A stretch of DNA of 64,000 bases from contig NZ_BLJF01000001.1 of NCBI RefSeq assembly GCF_009932335.1, forward strand, positions 1-64,000, read 5' to 3'. This DNA is from Pseudomonas asiatica (GTDB lineage Bacteria > Pseudomonadota > Gammaproteobacteria > Pseudomonadales > Pseudomonadaceae). The notes under the pieces were generated by a model that was given only the letters and a program-made list of their open reading frames with translations, was not told where the DNA came from and did not search any database. Positions 1 through 8,841 of the stretch are shown here, one piece after another. Position 1 is the first letter of the stretch; each line of letters opens with the position of its first letter. The position numbers and the translations under genes are program-made.

Positions 1-1
1 G

Positions 2-1132
2 GGGACGCCCCAAGGTGGGTATCGGGCTTCAAGTAAATTGTCTAGGTTGTTAGAAGACGAAAATAATAAGCTCAATGTGATAAATAGACCGAAAATTGAT
101 CACGTACTAAACCCTTCTGCGGAAAATTGTAAGGGTGGCTTGAGTGTTTGTAATCGGTTGCTACTGTCCACTCTGCTTCTGTACGCCGATCAATTTGGGG
201 TTGTGCGGGGAATCGGAGTATCCAGGCTGTCCCAGGCTACTGGTCTGAATCGAGATCGAATAAAGGCTCAGGTGCACAAACTGATCGCTCTGAGGGTCAT
301 GAGGGGGGTGATTCCTGGTGTTGCAACGTCTGTTGCATTGGGAGTTTCAAAGTCAGTTTACTTTATTAATCTTCATCATGATTTTTTTCAAAAATGTAGT
401 TCGGGCGCGATCGTGCTAACTTTCGTCTCGAAATCCAGTGGGGATTCGGGGGAGATGAGTGAGGTTGCAGCCATCATTGGCTCTGCGCAGCTTGGCAAAG
501 GGCTGGAGTTCGAGAGGCATAAAAAATATTCTGGAATACTGCCTGATAGCGATAGATTTAATGAGCTGGCGGGGTTGTTTTCTTATTTAGCCAAGGATAG
601 AGGCTCGTCGAGAGCGCTTCAGGTTAAATTGGAAGAGTACGCGTCAGGGCTGCTGTCCAAACATTGGAATGCCTTGGAGCTAGGTCAGTTTAACTCTGAT
701 GATGAATTGCAGGTGCGAATCAAGAAAGACTTCAGAAAAGGAACGGGCTCAGGGCGAGATTTCAAGGGTGACGGCCTTCGAGGTGAGCTGTATTTTGAGT
801 TCATTTATGTAGTCGCTGTTTTGATGGCTCGGCGTATCCAGAGTTTGGTTTTAAGTGTTAAGGGTTTTTCGCACGAAATTGCCGGGTTGCAGATCCTGCC
901 GAGTTTTGAGCCCGGTCCATACTTTGGGCGGTTTGCTGTTGGTCGGTCTCTGTTGATTGTTCCTGGTAATAGTTTTCGAGCAGGAGAATGCTTTGTCATG
1001 AATGAGAGCAATCTTGGCGAGCCTACGTGTGAGAGGTTTTCAAGTGAGAAGGAGATGCCTGAGATTGACCGTTATCGTTTTGGCCTTCTTTTTCAGGTTC
1101 ATACTCCCACGCGTTATCGGTATCGGGGGTAA
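2..1132 (+). CDS. Unknown protein with HTH-like N-terminal part, 5' end cut by window
   Basis: The frame is open from the left edge, so the true start lies upstream; the first internal start candidate is a TTG at 38. At least 364 residues are visible. A segment about 35-85 residues after that TTG (containing SQATGLNRDRIKAQVHKL) looks like a helix-turn-helix or winged helix, with the layout of a replication or partner-binding wHTH. The remainder has no motif I recognise. The gene is followed by an AlpA-type regulator and a YagK/YfjJ-type protein, the kind of company found in satellite-like or integrative islands, so a role in island maintenance or control is possible. GC content is visibly lower than in the core genes to the right, which fits acquired DNA. 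No function is assigned. Confidence 0.6.
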   Translation, partial: GTPQGGYRASSKLSRLLEDENNKLNVINRPKIDHVLNPSAENCKGGLSVCNRLLLSTLLLYADQFGVVRGIGVSRLSQATGLNRDRIKAQVHKLIALRVMRGVIPGVATSVALGVSKSVYFINLHHDFFQKCSSGAIVLTFVSKSSGDSGEMSEVAAIIGSAQLGKGLEFERHKKYSGILPDSDRFNELAGLFSYLAKDRGSSRALQVKLEEYASGLLSKHWNALELGQFNSDDELQVRIKKDFRKGTGSGRDFKGDGLRGELYFEFIYVVAVLMARRIQSLVLSVKGFSHEIAGLQILPSFEPGPYFGRFAVGRSLLIVPGNSFRAGECFVMNESNLGEPTCERFSSEKEMPEIDRYRFGLLFQVHTPTRYRYRG

Positions 1133-1210
1133 ATCGCTCTGTATGCCAGTAATGGTCAGTAACTCTTTACCGGCTTCCTAGATCCTGTGTACGGATTTGA
1201 GGAGTTGGTC

Positions 1211-1390
1211 ATGCGCATACTTCGAATGAAAACGGTTATTGAAATTACTGGTCTGGCCCGATCTACGGTGTATAAGTACGTTGCTGAAGGGATATTTCCG
1301 AAGCCTATTTCATTAGGCGGGCGCTCTGTTGGCTGGTTGGAGTCAGAGGTTCATTCCTGGATTCAGTCTAGGCTAGTTGAGCGAAATTAG
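1211..1390 (+). CDS. AlpA-family transcriptional regulator / excisionase-like protein
   Basis: A 59-residue protein starting MRILRMKTVIEITGL. It has the AlpA layout: an N-terminal helix-turn-helix (LARSTVYKYVAEGIFPKP), then the family signature around LGGRSVGWLESEV and a final amphipathic helix. AlpA proteins are small MerR-like DNA binders that switch on integrase or excision genes in cryptic prophages and integrative islands. I chose the ATG at 1211 because GAGGAG at 1199-1204 gives a well-spaced ribosome binding site; an in-frame start upstream lacks one. The obvious target would be the island integrase near 40 kb, which is inferred. A strong terminator follows. Confidence 0.85.
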   Translation: MRILRMKTVIEITGLARSTVYKYVAEGIFPKPISLGGRSVGWLESEVHSWIQSRLVERN

Positions 1391-1455
1391 TAGGTCTTGA
1401 TGGACTTGTTCTTGGCAGCTGGTCTGCTTTTTGTTTGCTTTATTTTCTTTCAATG

Positions 1456-1494
1456 AAAACATCATGTCCGGTTGACTCCTGGACATGATGTTTT
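1456..1494 (+). terminator. Intrinsic terminator after the AlpA gene
   Basis: A perfect 14-bp stem (AAAACATCATGTCC at 1456-1469 against GGACATGATGTTTT at 1481-1494) with an 11-base loop runs into a T tract. This is a strong rho-independent terminator on the + strand, and the A-rich left arm would also let it work in the other direction. Confidence 0.85.
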
Positions 1495-1879
1495 TTTGCC
1501 GGACCTTTTGGTGGCGTTGTTTTTCTGGCTCTGAACAGGAATGCTTTAACTTTCTCTAGGGTTTATGCTTTTGGAGCTTTCGGTGCGGGTAGTATGCTTT
1601 AGTGTTCTAAGCGCTACTGTTTAATAACTCCTGCCTATCACTCAAGCAGGGCCTGATATTGAATCATTAGGTTAAGGTCGTAGATGTCCCTCTAACGGGT
1701 ATATATCATGAATTTCTACTTTATACCTTGCGGTTGGCAGTATGGTTTAGGTGATCGATATTGAACTTTGGTATCTGCGTGATGAGCTCGTTGAGGTCTA
1801 GCTCAATGGGTTGCGGTGAACGTGTAAATAACTACCAAGCCGACTGAAGATATGAACTTCAGTAGAGTAGGTAGTAACC
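1495..1879. other. Gene-free, AT-rich leader before the YagK/YfjJ-type gene
   Basis: I see no coding region here. The DNA is AT-rich and must hold the promoter of the gene at 1880. A short dyad TTGAGGTCTAGCTCAA lies at about 1790-1805. If the downstream protein is a replication initiator, this stretch would be a natural place for its origin, but I see no clear iterons. Confidence 0.3.
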
Positions 1880-2548
1880 ATGTGTCGTTTTTCAGAGAAC
1901 CGTAATCTTCGTTTGTACTCAGCAGATACTTTTCAGGGCATGCCGATAATGGGTGAAAAAGGCCCTTTTATACTTGGATACCTTGAAGCCCTGAGTCGCA
2001 CCATCAACCTTGCACTTGATCAGTATCCTAGGGTGATTGCGTTCAGGGTGGACCTGCGTCTTCCGCGTTTTGGGGGTATTCCGGATGATGCGTTGTCAAA
2101 CCGTGTGATTAGTAGGTTCATCGAGTCGTTCAAAGCAAAAATTGAGCACAATCGTGAGAAAGCACGTGAGAAGAACAAGTACGCCCATGACTGCAGGGTG
2201 CGTTACGTCTGGGCGAGAGAGAGGAGCGAGGCAGGGCGACAGCATTACCACCTGCTGATCCTGCTCAACAGGGACGCCTACTACACAATCGGGCGGTTGC
2301 AGCCACAGAGGCCGAACATGATCAGCCGCATGCAGGAGGCTTGGGCCAGTGCGTTGAAGTGCGAGGTTGAGCAAGTGAGGGGCTTGGTACATATCCCGTC
2401 TAATGCGGAATACCGAGTAGACCGGGAGGTCCGGCCAGGGAATGTGGATTACTTACCTGATCTGTTTCATCGTGCCAGCTACCTTTGTAAAGCTGCGACG
2501 AAGCGTTATGGGGAGGGCGCTCATGGCTTCGGATTCAGCCGAGGATAG
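1880..2548 (+). CDS. YagK/YfjJ C-terminal domain protein (inovirus Gp2-like)
   Basis: A 222-residue protein matching the YagK/YfjJ C-terminal family, also called inovirus-type Gp2. The telling motif is RQHYHLLILLN near residues 125-135, a HUH-like His-x-His strand as found in rolling-circle replication initiators. A conserved tail follows, with YLPDLFHRASYLCKA. Relatives sit in cryptic prophages and small integrative elements beside AlpA, as here. The likely role is replication or processing of the excised element. I cannot confirm a catalytic tyrosine by eye. A hairpin terminator follows at 2574. Confidence 0.7.
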   Translation: MCRFSENRNLRLYSADTFQGMPIMGEKGPFILGYLEALSRTINLALDQYPRVIAFRVDLRLPRFGGIPDDALSNRVISRFIESFKAKIEHNREKAREKNKYAHDCRVRYVWARERSEAGRQHYHLLILLNRDAYYTIGRLQPQRPNMISRMQEAWASALKCEVEQVRGLVHIPSNAEYRVDREVRPGNVDYLPDLFHRASYLCKAATKRYGEGAHGFGFSRG

Positions 2549-2573
2549 AGGGTAAGTAGCTTGTTCCCAGTCC

Positions 2574-2605
2574 AGCCCTCAGGTCAGTTTGCCTTCCTGA
2601 GGGCT
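2574..2605 (+). terminator. Hairpin terminator after the Gp2-like gene
   Basis: A perfect 10-bp stem, AGCCCTCAGG (2574-2583) with CCTGAGGGCT (2596-2605) and a 12-base loop, 26 bases after the stop codon. The following T run is weak. Confidence 0.6.
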
Positions 2606-2787
2606 TGGAGGGCTTTGTCACTGAGGACAAATTCGAGCCCCTAATTCAAATTCTTGTTGCGTTGACTTCCTACAGGCAAAGCATTCGCGCATATTCAAAC
2701 GCGTGTGAACGCCTTCCACTCAGTGTAAGCAGCAAGCGGAATCACTTGGTTTGTCACCGTTCATCGCGGGATTGGAATGTGGTCTGC

Positions 2788-3435
2788 CTAAGCAACAACC
2801 GGATAACAAGCATCACCCCATAGCGTTTCCGGGTTATCCAACATCAGCAAAATAATGACAGGCACCAGCTTGCCGAGGAGGTTCGAGCAGTCGCGCAGTT
2901 GATCCCGGTTCACACTGCTGTTCCAGGTTGCGCCCCCATGCATTACCTGGTTACGCAATGTATAGATTCGATTGAACAGAACACCGAGTACTGCTGGGGT
3001 ATTGCGGTTGGCTAACGCTTGCTGCGCTGCTCGTCGACCGCTGGCAAACCGCTCGGTCCACTGTTGCTCGCTGATCTTGCCGTTCTGGTTGTCCCAGAAA
3101 CTCTGAAATACGTAGGGGTTGTCCAGCAATGCGCGGATACTGCCTGAGAACTCGGACCAGACCAGGTTCTCGATCAGGTTGGCCGTGTCTAGCGCACAGA
3201 GTTTGTCCAGGAACGCCTTGAACGTGGACTGCTCGGAAAGTCGGAACTGCTCATCAATGTCCATGGCATAGGCAGAGTTGAAGGCGATCCACAGAAAGAT
3301 AAAGCGCCCATCAAGATCATCCGCCTGCTCGGCGCGATTCAGCCAGCTTAATGCGCGATGAACGCGCAAGGTGAGGTTGGGATGGTGGCCTTCACGTTCC
3401 TGGCGGTGACGGGCTTTGAGTGCTTGATGGTCCAT
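2788..3435 (-). CDS. HEPN-domain protein, putative RNase of a defence module
   Basis: A 215-residue, mostly helical protein. The C-terminal part has RNQVMH at residues 161-166, the Rx4-6H motif of HEPN RNases, in the context TLRNQVMHGGATW typical of Apea-like or Abi-like HEPN proteins. HEPN proteins in defence loci usually cleave RNA when activated by a partner. It is transcribed away from the unknown 493-residue gene that heads the nuclease-helicase operon, with about 220 bp between the two starts and the shared TTTACCTGTATAA box in that interval. That makes it a likely member of the same module. Calling it the toxic effector is inference. Confidence 0.7.
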   Translation of the reverse strand: MDHQALKARHRQEREGHHPNLTLRVHRALSWLNRAEQADDLDGRFIFLWIAFNSAYAMDIDEQFRLSEQSTFKAFLDKLCALDTANLIENLVWSEFSGSIRALLDNPYVFQSFWDNQNGKISEQQWTERFASGRRAAQQALANRNTPAVLGVLFNRIYTLRNQVMHGGATWNSSVNRDQLRDCSNLLGKLVPVIILLMLDNPETLWGDACYPVVA

Positions 3436-3567
3436 GAAGTGCCGATCCTTGAAGTCGTGGGCGGTCGGTAAAGAGGTAGCGTGTGCCTGAAAACTTTACA
3501 GGTGGCCGGGCCAATCGCCGCTGGCGTTGAAAAGCGTCTATTCAGGGCATTAGAACCTGCTCAATTT

Positions 3568-3583
3568 GTTTACCTGTATAAAC
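3568..3583. promoter_or_regulatory. Candidate WYL-regulator operator, copy 1
   Basis: GTTTACCTGTATAAAC, with matching 5-base ends (GTTTA/TAAAC). It lies 71 bases before the chosen start at 3655 and 133 bases before the divergent HEPN start. The core TTTACCTGTATAA is identical to the boxes at 10149 and 19051. It could be an operator or a promoter core (TATAAA as -10). Confidence 0.55.
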
Positions 3584-3654
3584 AGACAACGTGGACGTGG
3601 CCTGCCATTTTGCTTAGGGTATGGCCATTCGACATTGCCCGCAAGGCGGCCTGC

Positions 3655-5136
3655 ATGAAGCGTGAACAGTTCCTGGCACAACCCGAAGTGGAATCTTTCG
3701 TTGCATGGCTGGCAGCCAACTTGCCGGCGCTCACGTTCAAGCTGCGCTTCAAGTCCAGCAAGTTTGTACCTGGCGGTTTGACGGTTGAAGTCCAGGGTAT
3801 TGAGCGGGTACTTGAGCACTATCGCTGGAAGGCAAGCTGGCACGACTCCAACCAGAGTGTGGTTGAGTCTGAAACCTGGGCTGAAACCCAACGCTCTTTG
3901 GGGCAACTGCGTGAGTGGCTGACGAGTGCGGTCAACGCTGGTGATGAGCAACAAGCGCTTCAGGCGTGTTTGCAGATTCTTCGTTGGGGCGGCGTGCGGG
4001 GCGCCATTCCGTTCTTGCACCGGTTGGAGGCCAAAGACGAGTTGTCGGGCTACCTGAAAAAGATGGCCGGACTCATGACGCTCGACGGTGACAATGACCT
4101 GGATGACCTCGATGCTAGCAGTGTCGAGCGTTTCGATTCTGGCCTGACCAAGATTCACGCCTTGCTCGATTTGTCTGGTTCTCCAATCTATGACAGCCGT
4201 GTGGGCGCTGCGATTGCCATGTTGTATTCGCTGTTTCGCCAGCAGTGGGCGGGGCGTGGTAAACCCTTGCTGATGTTCCCGTCCGGCGGCGCGCGAGGCA
4301 GCCAGATCCGCAACCCGGGAGCGTTCTTGAACAGCGTGGCGGCGCCGCAGTTTTCGACGATCGACTATGCCGAGTGGGCGCGTTGGCAAGTGCGCTTGGG
4401 CTGGATTATTCGAGCGCTGCTCGAGCGTACCAATTGGTTTGCTGGGCAAGGGACTCTCCCCGCGCGTTGCCATGCCTTCGAGGCCAGCCTGTTCATGCTT
4501 GGCTATGACCTTCGCTGCTTTGGTCTGGCGCTGGCGTCTAATTCCATAGCGGGTAAGCCAGAAGTCGAGGCGCAGGACTGCGAGCGTGGAGGCAATAATT
4601 GGGTGCCCACGGGGCATCCTTTCAGCCAGGTCCTCAAGGATTATCTGGCCTTCCGCTACAGCGGTGCTCTCGATAACAAAGCCTCGTTTGTTGAATGGTT
4701 GGTGGCCCAGCCGCGTGACGAGAAGCCGCTCACGCGTACCACTGCACAGGGCTACTGTTTCCCGTTTTCCATTGAAGAGTTCGACTTGTTCGGCCGACCG
4801 CTTGCACAGCTTGAGCGCATCGTCGCCGGTGGTGAGGACGGATTGCGTGCGGCCCTGGCTACCGAGGCCCTCGAGCCGTTCACAGTCGGTGATGAGCGCG
4901 TCAGTGTCTGCTTGGTGGATGTGTTGATCACGGGCAACGCGTATGCGCGAGCGACGACCGACAAGGATCGTGTCGACTACATCGTGAGTGCCGGCTATGC
5001 CGGTACCGAGAACTCTGCAAGGACACTCATGGCCCTGGGGCGTAACGTGGGCAAGCACTTCGGCCTGCTTGATGCGCAGCACTCGCCAACGAGTCTGTTC
5101 GAGCAGTTTTACCAGGACTGCTCGCTCGACGCCTGA
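3655..5136 (+). CDS. Unknown 493-residue protein heading the nuclease-helicase operon
   Basis: I do not recognise this family. I start it at the ATG at 3655 (MKREQFLAQPEVESFV), because the longer frame from the GTG at 3481 would run through the regulatory box at 3568 and encodes a sequence of uneven composition. AAGGCGG just upstream is a fair ribosome site. The protein is soluble, has no signal peptide or clear membrane segment, and shows a mid-region GGARGSQIRNPGAF loop but no nucleotide-binding or metal motif I can name. It is followed after 65 bases by the 1136-residue nuclease-helicase in the same direction, so it probably acts with it, perhaps as a sensor or adaptor (inference). Confidence 0.6.
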   Translation: MKREQFLAQPEVESFVAWLAANLPALTFKLRFKSSKFVPGGLTVEVQGIERVLEHYRWKASWHDSNQSVVESETWAETQRSLGQLREWLTSAVNAGDEQQALQACLQILRWGGVRGAIPFLHRLEAKDELSGYLKKMAGLMTLDGDNDLDDLDASSVERFDSGLTKIHALLDLSGSPIYDSRVGAAIAMLYSLFRQQWAGRGKPLLMFPSGGARGSQIRNPGAFLNSVAAPQFSTIDYAEWARWQVRLGWIIRALLERTNWFAGQGTLPARCHAFEASLFMLGYDLRCFGLALASNSIAGKPEVEAQDCERGGNNWVPTGHPFSQVLKDYLAFRYSGALDNKASFVEWLVAQPRDEKPLTRTTAQGYCFPFSIEEFDLFGRPLAQLERIVAGGEDGLRAALATEALEPFTVGDERVSVCLVDVLITGNAYARATTDKDRVDYIVSAGYAGTENSARTLMALGRNVGKHFGLLDAQHSPTSLFEQFYQDCSLDA

Positions 5137-5201
5137 GCAACACACGCAACATTTGCGCAGCACCATGTGCCCCTTGGCCTTTCACAGGGTGGAATACAAC
5201 C

Positions 5202-8200
5202 ATGCAAACCCGGAACGGCGTTCAGTTGTATTCCGCCTCAGACATCTGTGGTTTTCTGGAGTGCCAGCACCTAACGGCACTGGACCTTCAGCATCTTGTT
5301 GCCCCTATGGAAAAAGCGCCGGCAAGCGAGCAGAACCGCCTGATCCAGGGCAAGGGGCTCGCTCATGAAGCGACGTTTCTTGAACGACTCAAACGCGAAA
5401 ATGCTCACGTAGTCGACATTGCCGAGGGCAATCCGAGTTTCGCGCGGCGGGTGGAACTGACCATTGAGGCCATGAAGGCTGGTGCGGACATCATCTTCCA
5501 GGCTTCGCTCCAGGAAGGTGCCTTTATTGGGCATGCCGACTTCCTGCGTAAGGTGCCGCGGGCGTCGACGCTGGGCGATCATAGCTATGAGGTGATCGAC
5601 ACCAAGCTGGCCAAGTCTGCAAAGGCCAAGTTCCTTGTGCAGGTTGCGCTTTACTCGCGAATGCTGATTGCAATCCAGGGCATACAGCCGCAGTTCATGT
5701 ATGTCGTACTGGGTGATTCTGCGCGTACGGAGCAGGCGTTTCGGGTCGCTGACTACGCCGATTATCTGGAGCAAGTGCTGCAGCGTTTCACGGCGTTCGT
5801 GAATGGTGACGGACAACCTGTGACGTACCCGGAGCCATGCGGGCATTGCGGGTTTTGTGTGTGGCGCGATCGCTGTGACGAACAACGGCTGCAAGACGAT
5901 CACCTCTCGGCAGTCGCTGGCATCAGCCGCTCGCAAATCAAGAAATTGCAGGCTGGTGGTGTCACCACATTGCAGCAGTTGGCGAACAGTACCGATGACT
6001 TGCGCATCCCCAAGTTGCAAGTGGAGTCGCTGGGCAAGTTGCGCCATCAGGCGCGTTTGCAGTTCCAGGGGCGCTCCAGTGATGGCCCGTTGTTCGAGTT
6101 TCTGCCGGTCGTGGGGAAAAGGCGTGGTTTTAACCGAATGCCCACGGCGGTTGAGGGCGATCTGTTCTTCGATATGGAGGGCAATCCGCTGGAGGAGGGC
6201 GGCCTGGAATATCTCTTCGGTCTGTATATCGACGAAGGTGGTCACCAATCCTTCAAACCCTTCTGGGCACATAGCCGAGAGGCAGAAAAGATCGCGTTCG
6301 AGCAGTTCATCGACTGGGTTATCGCTCACCTCAAGCGTTACCCCTGCGCACATGTCTACCACTATGCCAGCTATGAAGAGACGGCCATCAAGCGCCTGAT
6401 GAGCCAGCACGGTACACGCGAGGCACAAGTGGACTGGTTGCTGCGCAACGGCAAGCTGATCGACCTCTACAAGGTCGTGCGCGAAGCGATCCGGGTGTCT
6501 GAGCCCAGCTACTCGATCAAGAACATCGAGCATTTTTACATGGGGCAGCGAGACGGTGACGTTACCAATGCCGGTGCGAGCATCGTGTTTTATGAGCGTT
6601 GGAAAGAGACTGGCGAGTCGGCGTTGCTCGAGCAGATCGAGCGGTACAACGAAGACGACGTGCTATCCACCTATCTTCTGCGCAACTGGCTTTTGAGCAT
6701 TAAACCGTCGGATGCGAGCGCTCTCTCCGAGCCTGAAACAGAAAGCGAGAAAGCTGTAGCGGAACAAAAGGAGATTGAGGTTCGTCTGGAAAGCTATCGC
6801 GATCGTTTGCTCGCTGGCTTGCCCGCCGCCGAATGTGCCCTGAGCGAAGCGGATCAAGTCAGGTTGCTCACCTTCCAGCTGCTCGACTTCCACCGTCGGG
6901 CAGACAAGCCGACATGGTGGCAGTTGTTCAGCCGTCAGGACATGACCACTGAGGAGCTGCTGGAGGATATCGAGAGCCTGGCCGGTTTGCGGCGTACAAA
7001 AACGCCGCCCGAACCGATCAAGAAATCATTTCTGTTTGAATACAGTTTCGAACCTCAAGAAAGCAAGATGCGCACGGGTTCCCAAGGCGTCATCACCGAG
7101 TCCCTGGCCAATGTGCAGTTGGTTAACCTGGACATTAACGCGTGTCTGGCGATGTTCAAAGCCACCGCGAACAACGCGCCACCGGATGATTTCGACATGA
7201 TTCCCGGCAGGCCGATTCCATCGACTTCGCTGCGCGAGGCACTGTTTCGCTATGCCGACAGCGTCTTGGCCGGTGAGCAGCGCTTCCAGGCGGTGTCGGA
7301 CTTTCTCCATCGACGCGCTCCGCGGGTGAAAGACGTCCAGCCGGGTGCGCCACTACTGGATCCACGCCTGACGACGACGGATGCCATCAAGCAGGTGGTA
7401 CGCAATCTTGAGAACAGCGTGCTGTTTATTCAAGGGCCGCCGGGTGCCGGCAAGACCTACACGGGCTCGCACGTCATTGTTGACCTGCTCAAAGCAGGCA
7501 AGCGCATCGGTGTGACCTCCAATTCGCACCATGCCATCAACAACCTGTTGTCTGCTGTTGAGTCTCGTGCACAAGCAGAGGGCGTTGCATTCAAGGGGTT
7601 GAAAAAGTCATCGGAGGGAGAGGGCACTGAGTTCACTGGTTGCTGCATTCGCTCCATCGAAGACAAAAAGGATTTCCTTGATGTCTGGGGGCCGGGAATT
7701 GACCTGACTGCGGGTACTGCCTGGCTATTTGCCGACGAGACCTTCACCGAGGCGTTGGATTACCTCTTCATCGACGAGGCCGGTCAAGTGAGCGTGGCGA
7801 ACCTGGTTACCATGGGCATTGCGGCACGCAACATCGTATTGATGGGCGACCAGATGCAATTGTCGCAACCAGTGCAAGGCGTGCACCCTGGCCGTTCCGG
7901 TGACTCTATCCTCGATTATCTGCTGGATGGCACGCCCACCATTGCGCCTGATCGTGGGGTGTTTCTGGCGCAAACCTGGCGGATGCATCCGCACGTTTGC
8001 TCATTCATTTCTCATGCGGTGTACGAAGGTCAACTGTCGTCGGCACCAGGAACCGAGCGGCAGGTGTTGCGACTGGATGGCCAGCGCCCGGACGTGCCGG
8101 GCAGCGGACTGATGTTTTGCCCTGTGGAGCACGACGGCAATGGCCAGAGTTCCGATGAAGAAGCCGCGTACGTCAAAGCGCTGTACACGTACTTTCTGCA

Positions 8201-8612
8201 GCAGCGCTATGTGGATAACACCGGCGAGGAGCACGCTGTGTCTCTCGAAAACATCCTGGTCGTGGCGCCCTATAATTTGCAGGTACAGCTGTTGAAGCAG
8301 GTGCTGCCGGCGGGTGCGCGCGTCGGCACTGTGGATAAGTTTCAGGGGCAAGAGGCAGAGATTGTCATCGTCTCGATGGCGACGTCGAATGAAGACTACC
8401 TGCCCAGGGACATCGGCTTCCTGTACTCGAAAAACCGTTTGAATGTAGCGGTCAGCCGGGCGAAGTCGCTGGCTTGTATTGTCGCCAGTCCTGATCTGAC
8501 GGCCATTCGTTGCCAGACGCCGCAAGACATGAACTTGGTCAACGGCTTGTGCATGGCGGTCAGGTACGGAACGGTCGACGAAACCCGTCAATCCCAAGAG
8601 GTTTTGCTATGA
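5202..8612 (+). CDS. TM0106-type RecB-like nuclease fused to RNase H-like and SF1 helicase domains
   Basis: A 1136-residue multidomain protein. Residues about 1-240 form a RecB/Cas4-like PD-(D/E)XK nuclease of the TM0106 family, with GHADFLRKV, YEVIDTKLAKSAKA and a cysteine cluster CGHCGFCVWRDRC that may hold an iron-sulfur centre. Residues about 320-510 are an RNase H-like exonuclease (DLFFDMEGNP, then RYNEDDVLSTY). The C-terminal half is an Upf1-like superfamily 1 helicase: Walker A GPPGAGKT near 745, Walker B FIDEAGQ near 855, TWRMHP, VDKFQGQE near 1044 and VAVSRAKS. The fusion is found in defence islands and would degrade and unwind nucleic acid. The ATG at 5202 follows the 493-residue gene by 65 bp, and the stop overlaps the next small gene (ATGA). 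Confidence 0.85.
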   Translation: MQTRNGVQLYSASDICGFLECQHLTALDLQHLVAPMEKAPASEQNRLIQGKGLAHEATFLERLKRENAHVVDIAEGNPSFARRVELTIEAMKAGADIIFQASLQEGAFIGHADFLRKVPRASTLGDHSYEVIDTKLAKSAKAKFLVQVALYSRMLIAIQGIQPQFMYVVLGDSARTEQAFRVADYADYLEQVLQRFTAFVNGDGQPVTYPEPCGHCGFCVWRDRCDEQRLQDDHLSAVAGISRSQIKKLQAGGVTTLQQLANSTDDLRIPKLQVESLGKLRHQARLQFQGRSSDGPLFEFLPVVGKRRGFNRMPTAVEGDLFFDMEGNPLEEGGLEYLFGLYIDEGGHQSFKPFWAHSREAEKIAFEQFIDWVIAHLKRYPCAHVYHYASYEETAIKRLMSQHGTREAQVDWLLRNGKLIDLYKVVREAIRVSEPSYSIKNIEHFYMGQRDGDVTNAGASIVFYERWKETGESALLEQIERYNEDDVLSTYLLRNWLLSIKPSDASALSEPETESEKAVAEQKEIEVRLESYRDRLLAGLPAAECALSEADQVRLLTFQLLDFHRRADKPTWWQLFSRQDMTTEELLEDIESLAGLRRTKTPPEPIKKSFLFEYSFEPQESKMRTGSQGVITESLANVQLVNLDINACLAMFKATANNAPPDDFDMIPGRPIPSTSLREALFRYADSVLAGEQRFQAVSDFLHRRAPRVKDVQPGAPLLDPRLTTTDAIKQVVRNLENSVLFIQGPPGAGKTYTGSHVIVDLLKAGKRIGVTSNSHHAINNLLSAVESRAQAEGVAFKGLKKSSEGEGTEFTGCCIRSIEDKKDFLDVWGPGIDLTAGTAWLFADETFTEALDYLFIDEAGQVSVANLVTMGIAARNIVLMGDQMQLSQPVQGVHPGRSGDSILDYLLDGTPTIAPDRGVFLAQTWRMHPHVCSFISHAVYEGQLSSAPGTERQVLRLDGQRPDVPGSGLMFCPVEHDGNGQSSDEEAAYVKALYTYFLQQRYVDNTGEEHAVSLENILVVAPYNLQVQLLKQVLPAGARVGTVDKFQGQEAEIVIVSMATSNEDYLPRDIGFLYSKNRLNVAVSRAKSLACIVASPDLTAIRCQTPQDMNLVNGLCMAVRYGTVDETRQSQEVLL

Positions 8613-8728
8613 AAAATCTGTTCGCAATTATCGGTGTCATCGTCGTTGCCGAGAAGGGCTACCAGTTTGCCCGTGAATACATGGAGATGAAACAGGAGCT
8701 GGACCGACGTGCTTCTGATTCGGCCTGA
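8609..8728 (+). CDS. 39-residue single-pass membrane peptide
   Basis: MKNLFAIIGVIVVAEKGYQF and a charged helical tail (about 39 residues). One hydrophobic segment (residues 3-14) is followed by an amphipathic stretch rich in Glu, Lys and Arg. The ATG overlaps the stop of the nuclease-helicase gene (ATGA), so the two are translationally coupled and the small protein is probably part of the same system. It is too short for most gene callers. Membrane anchoring or a toxin-like membrane action are both possible; neither is shown. Compare the membrane/coil peptide at 10245. Confidence 0.6.
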   Translation: MKNLFAIIGVIVVAEKGYQFAREYMEMKQELDRRASDSA

Positions 8729-8841
8729 CAAACGCCGATAACGTCGACAACTCCGTCCTTTTTCTGCTTCCAACGGGTGTCTGCTTGGGCCAAGTTGGCG
8801 CGACCGTTCAGCTGAGGTCCCATTTCAATGCGAGGTTCGTG

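Noticed and set aside
2605..2823. Small open frame after the Gp2-like gene
   Set aside because: It starts in the terminator hairpin and shows no motif or ribosome site.
3481..3654. 58-residue N-terminal extension of the 493-aa protein from a GTG
   Set aside because: It would cross the regulatory box at 3568; the ATG at 3655 gives a natural start.
3550..5166. Long open frame on the minus strand opposite the 493-aa gene
   Set aside because: Arginine- and glutamine-rich shadow composition, no domain and no ribosome site; the plus frame fits the operon.
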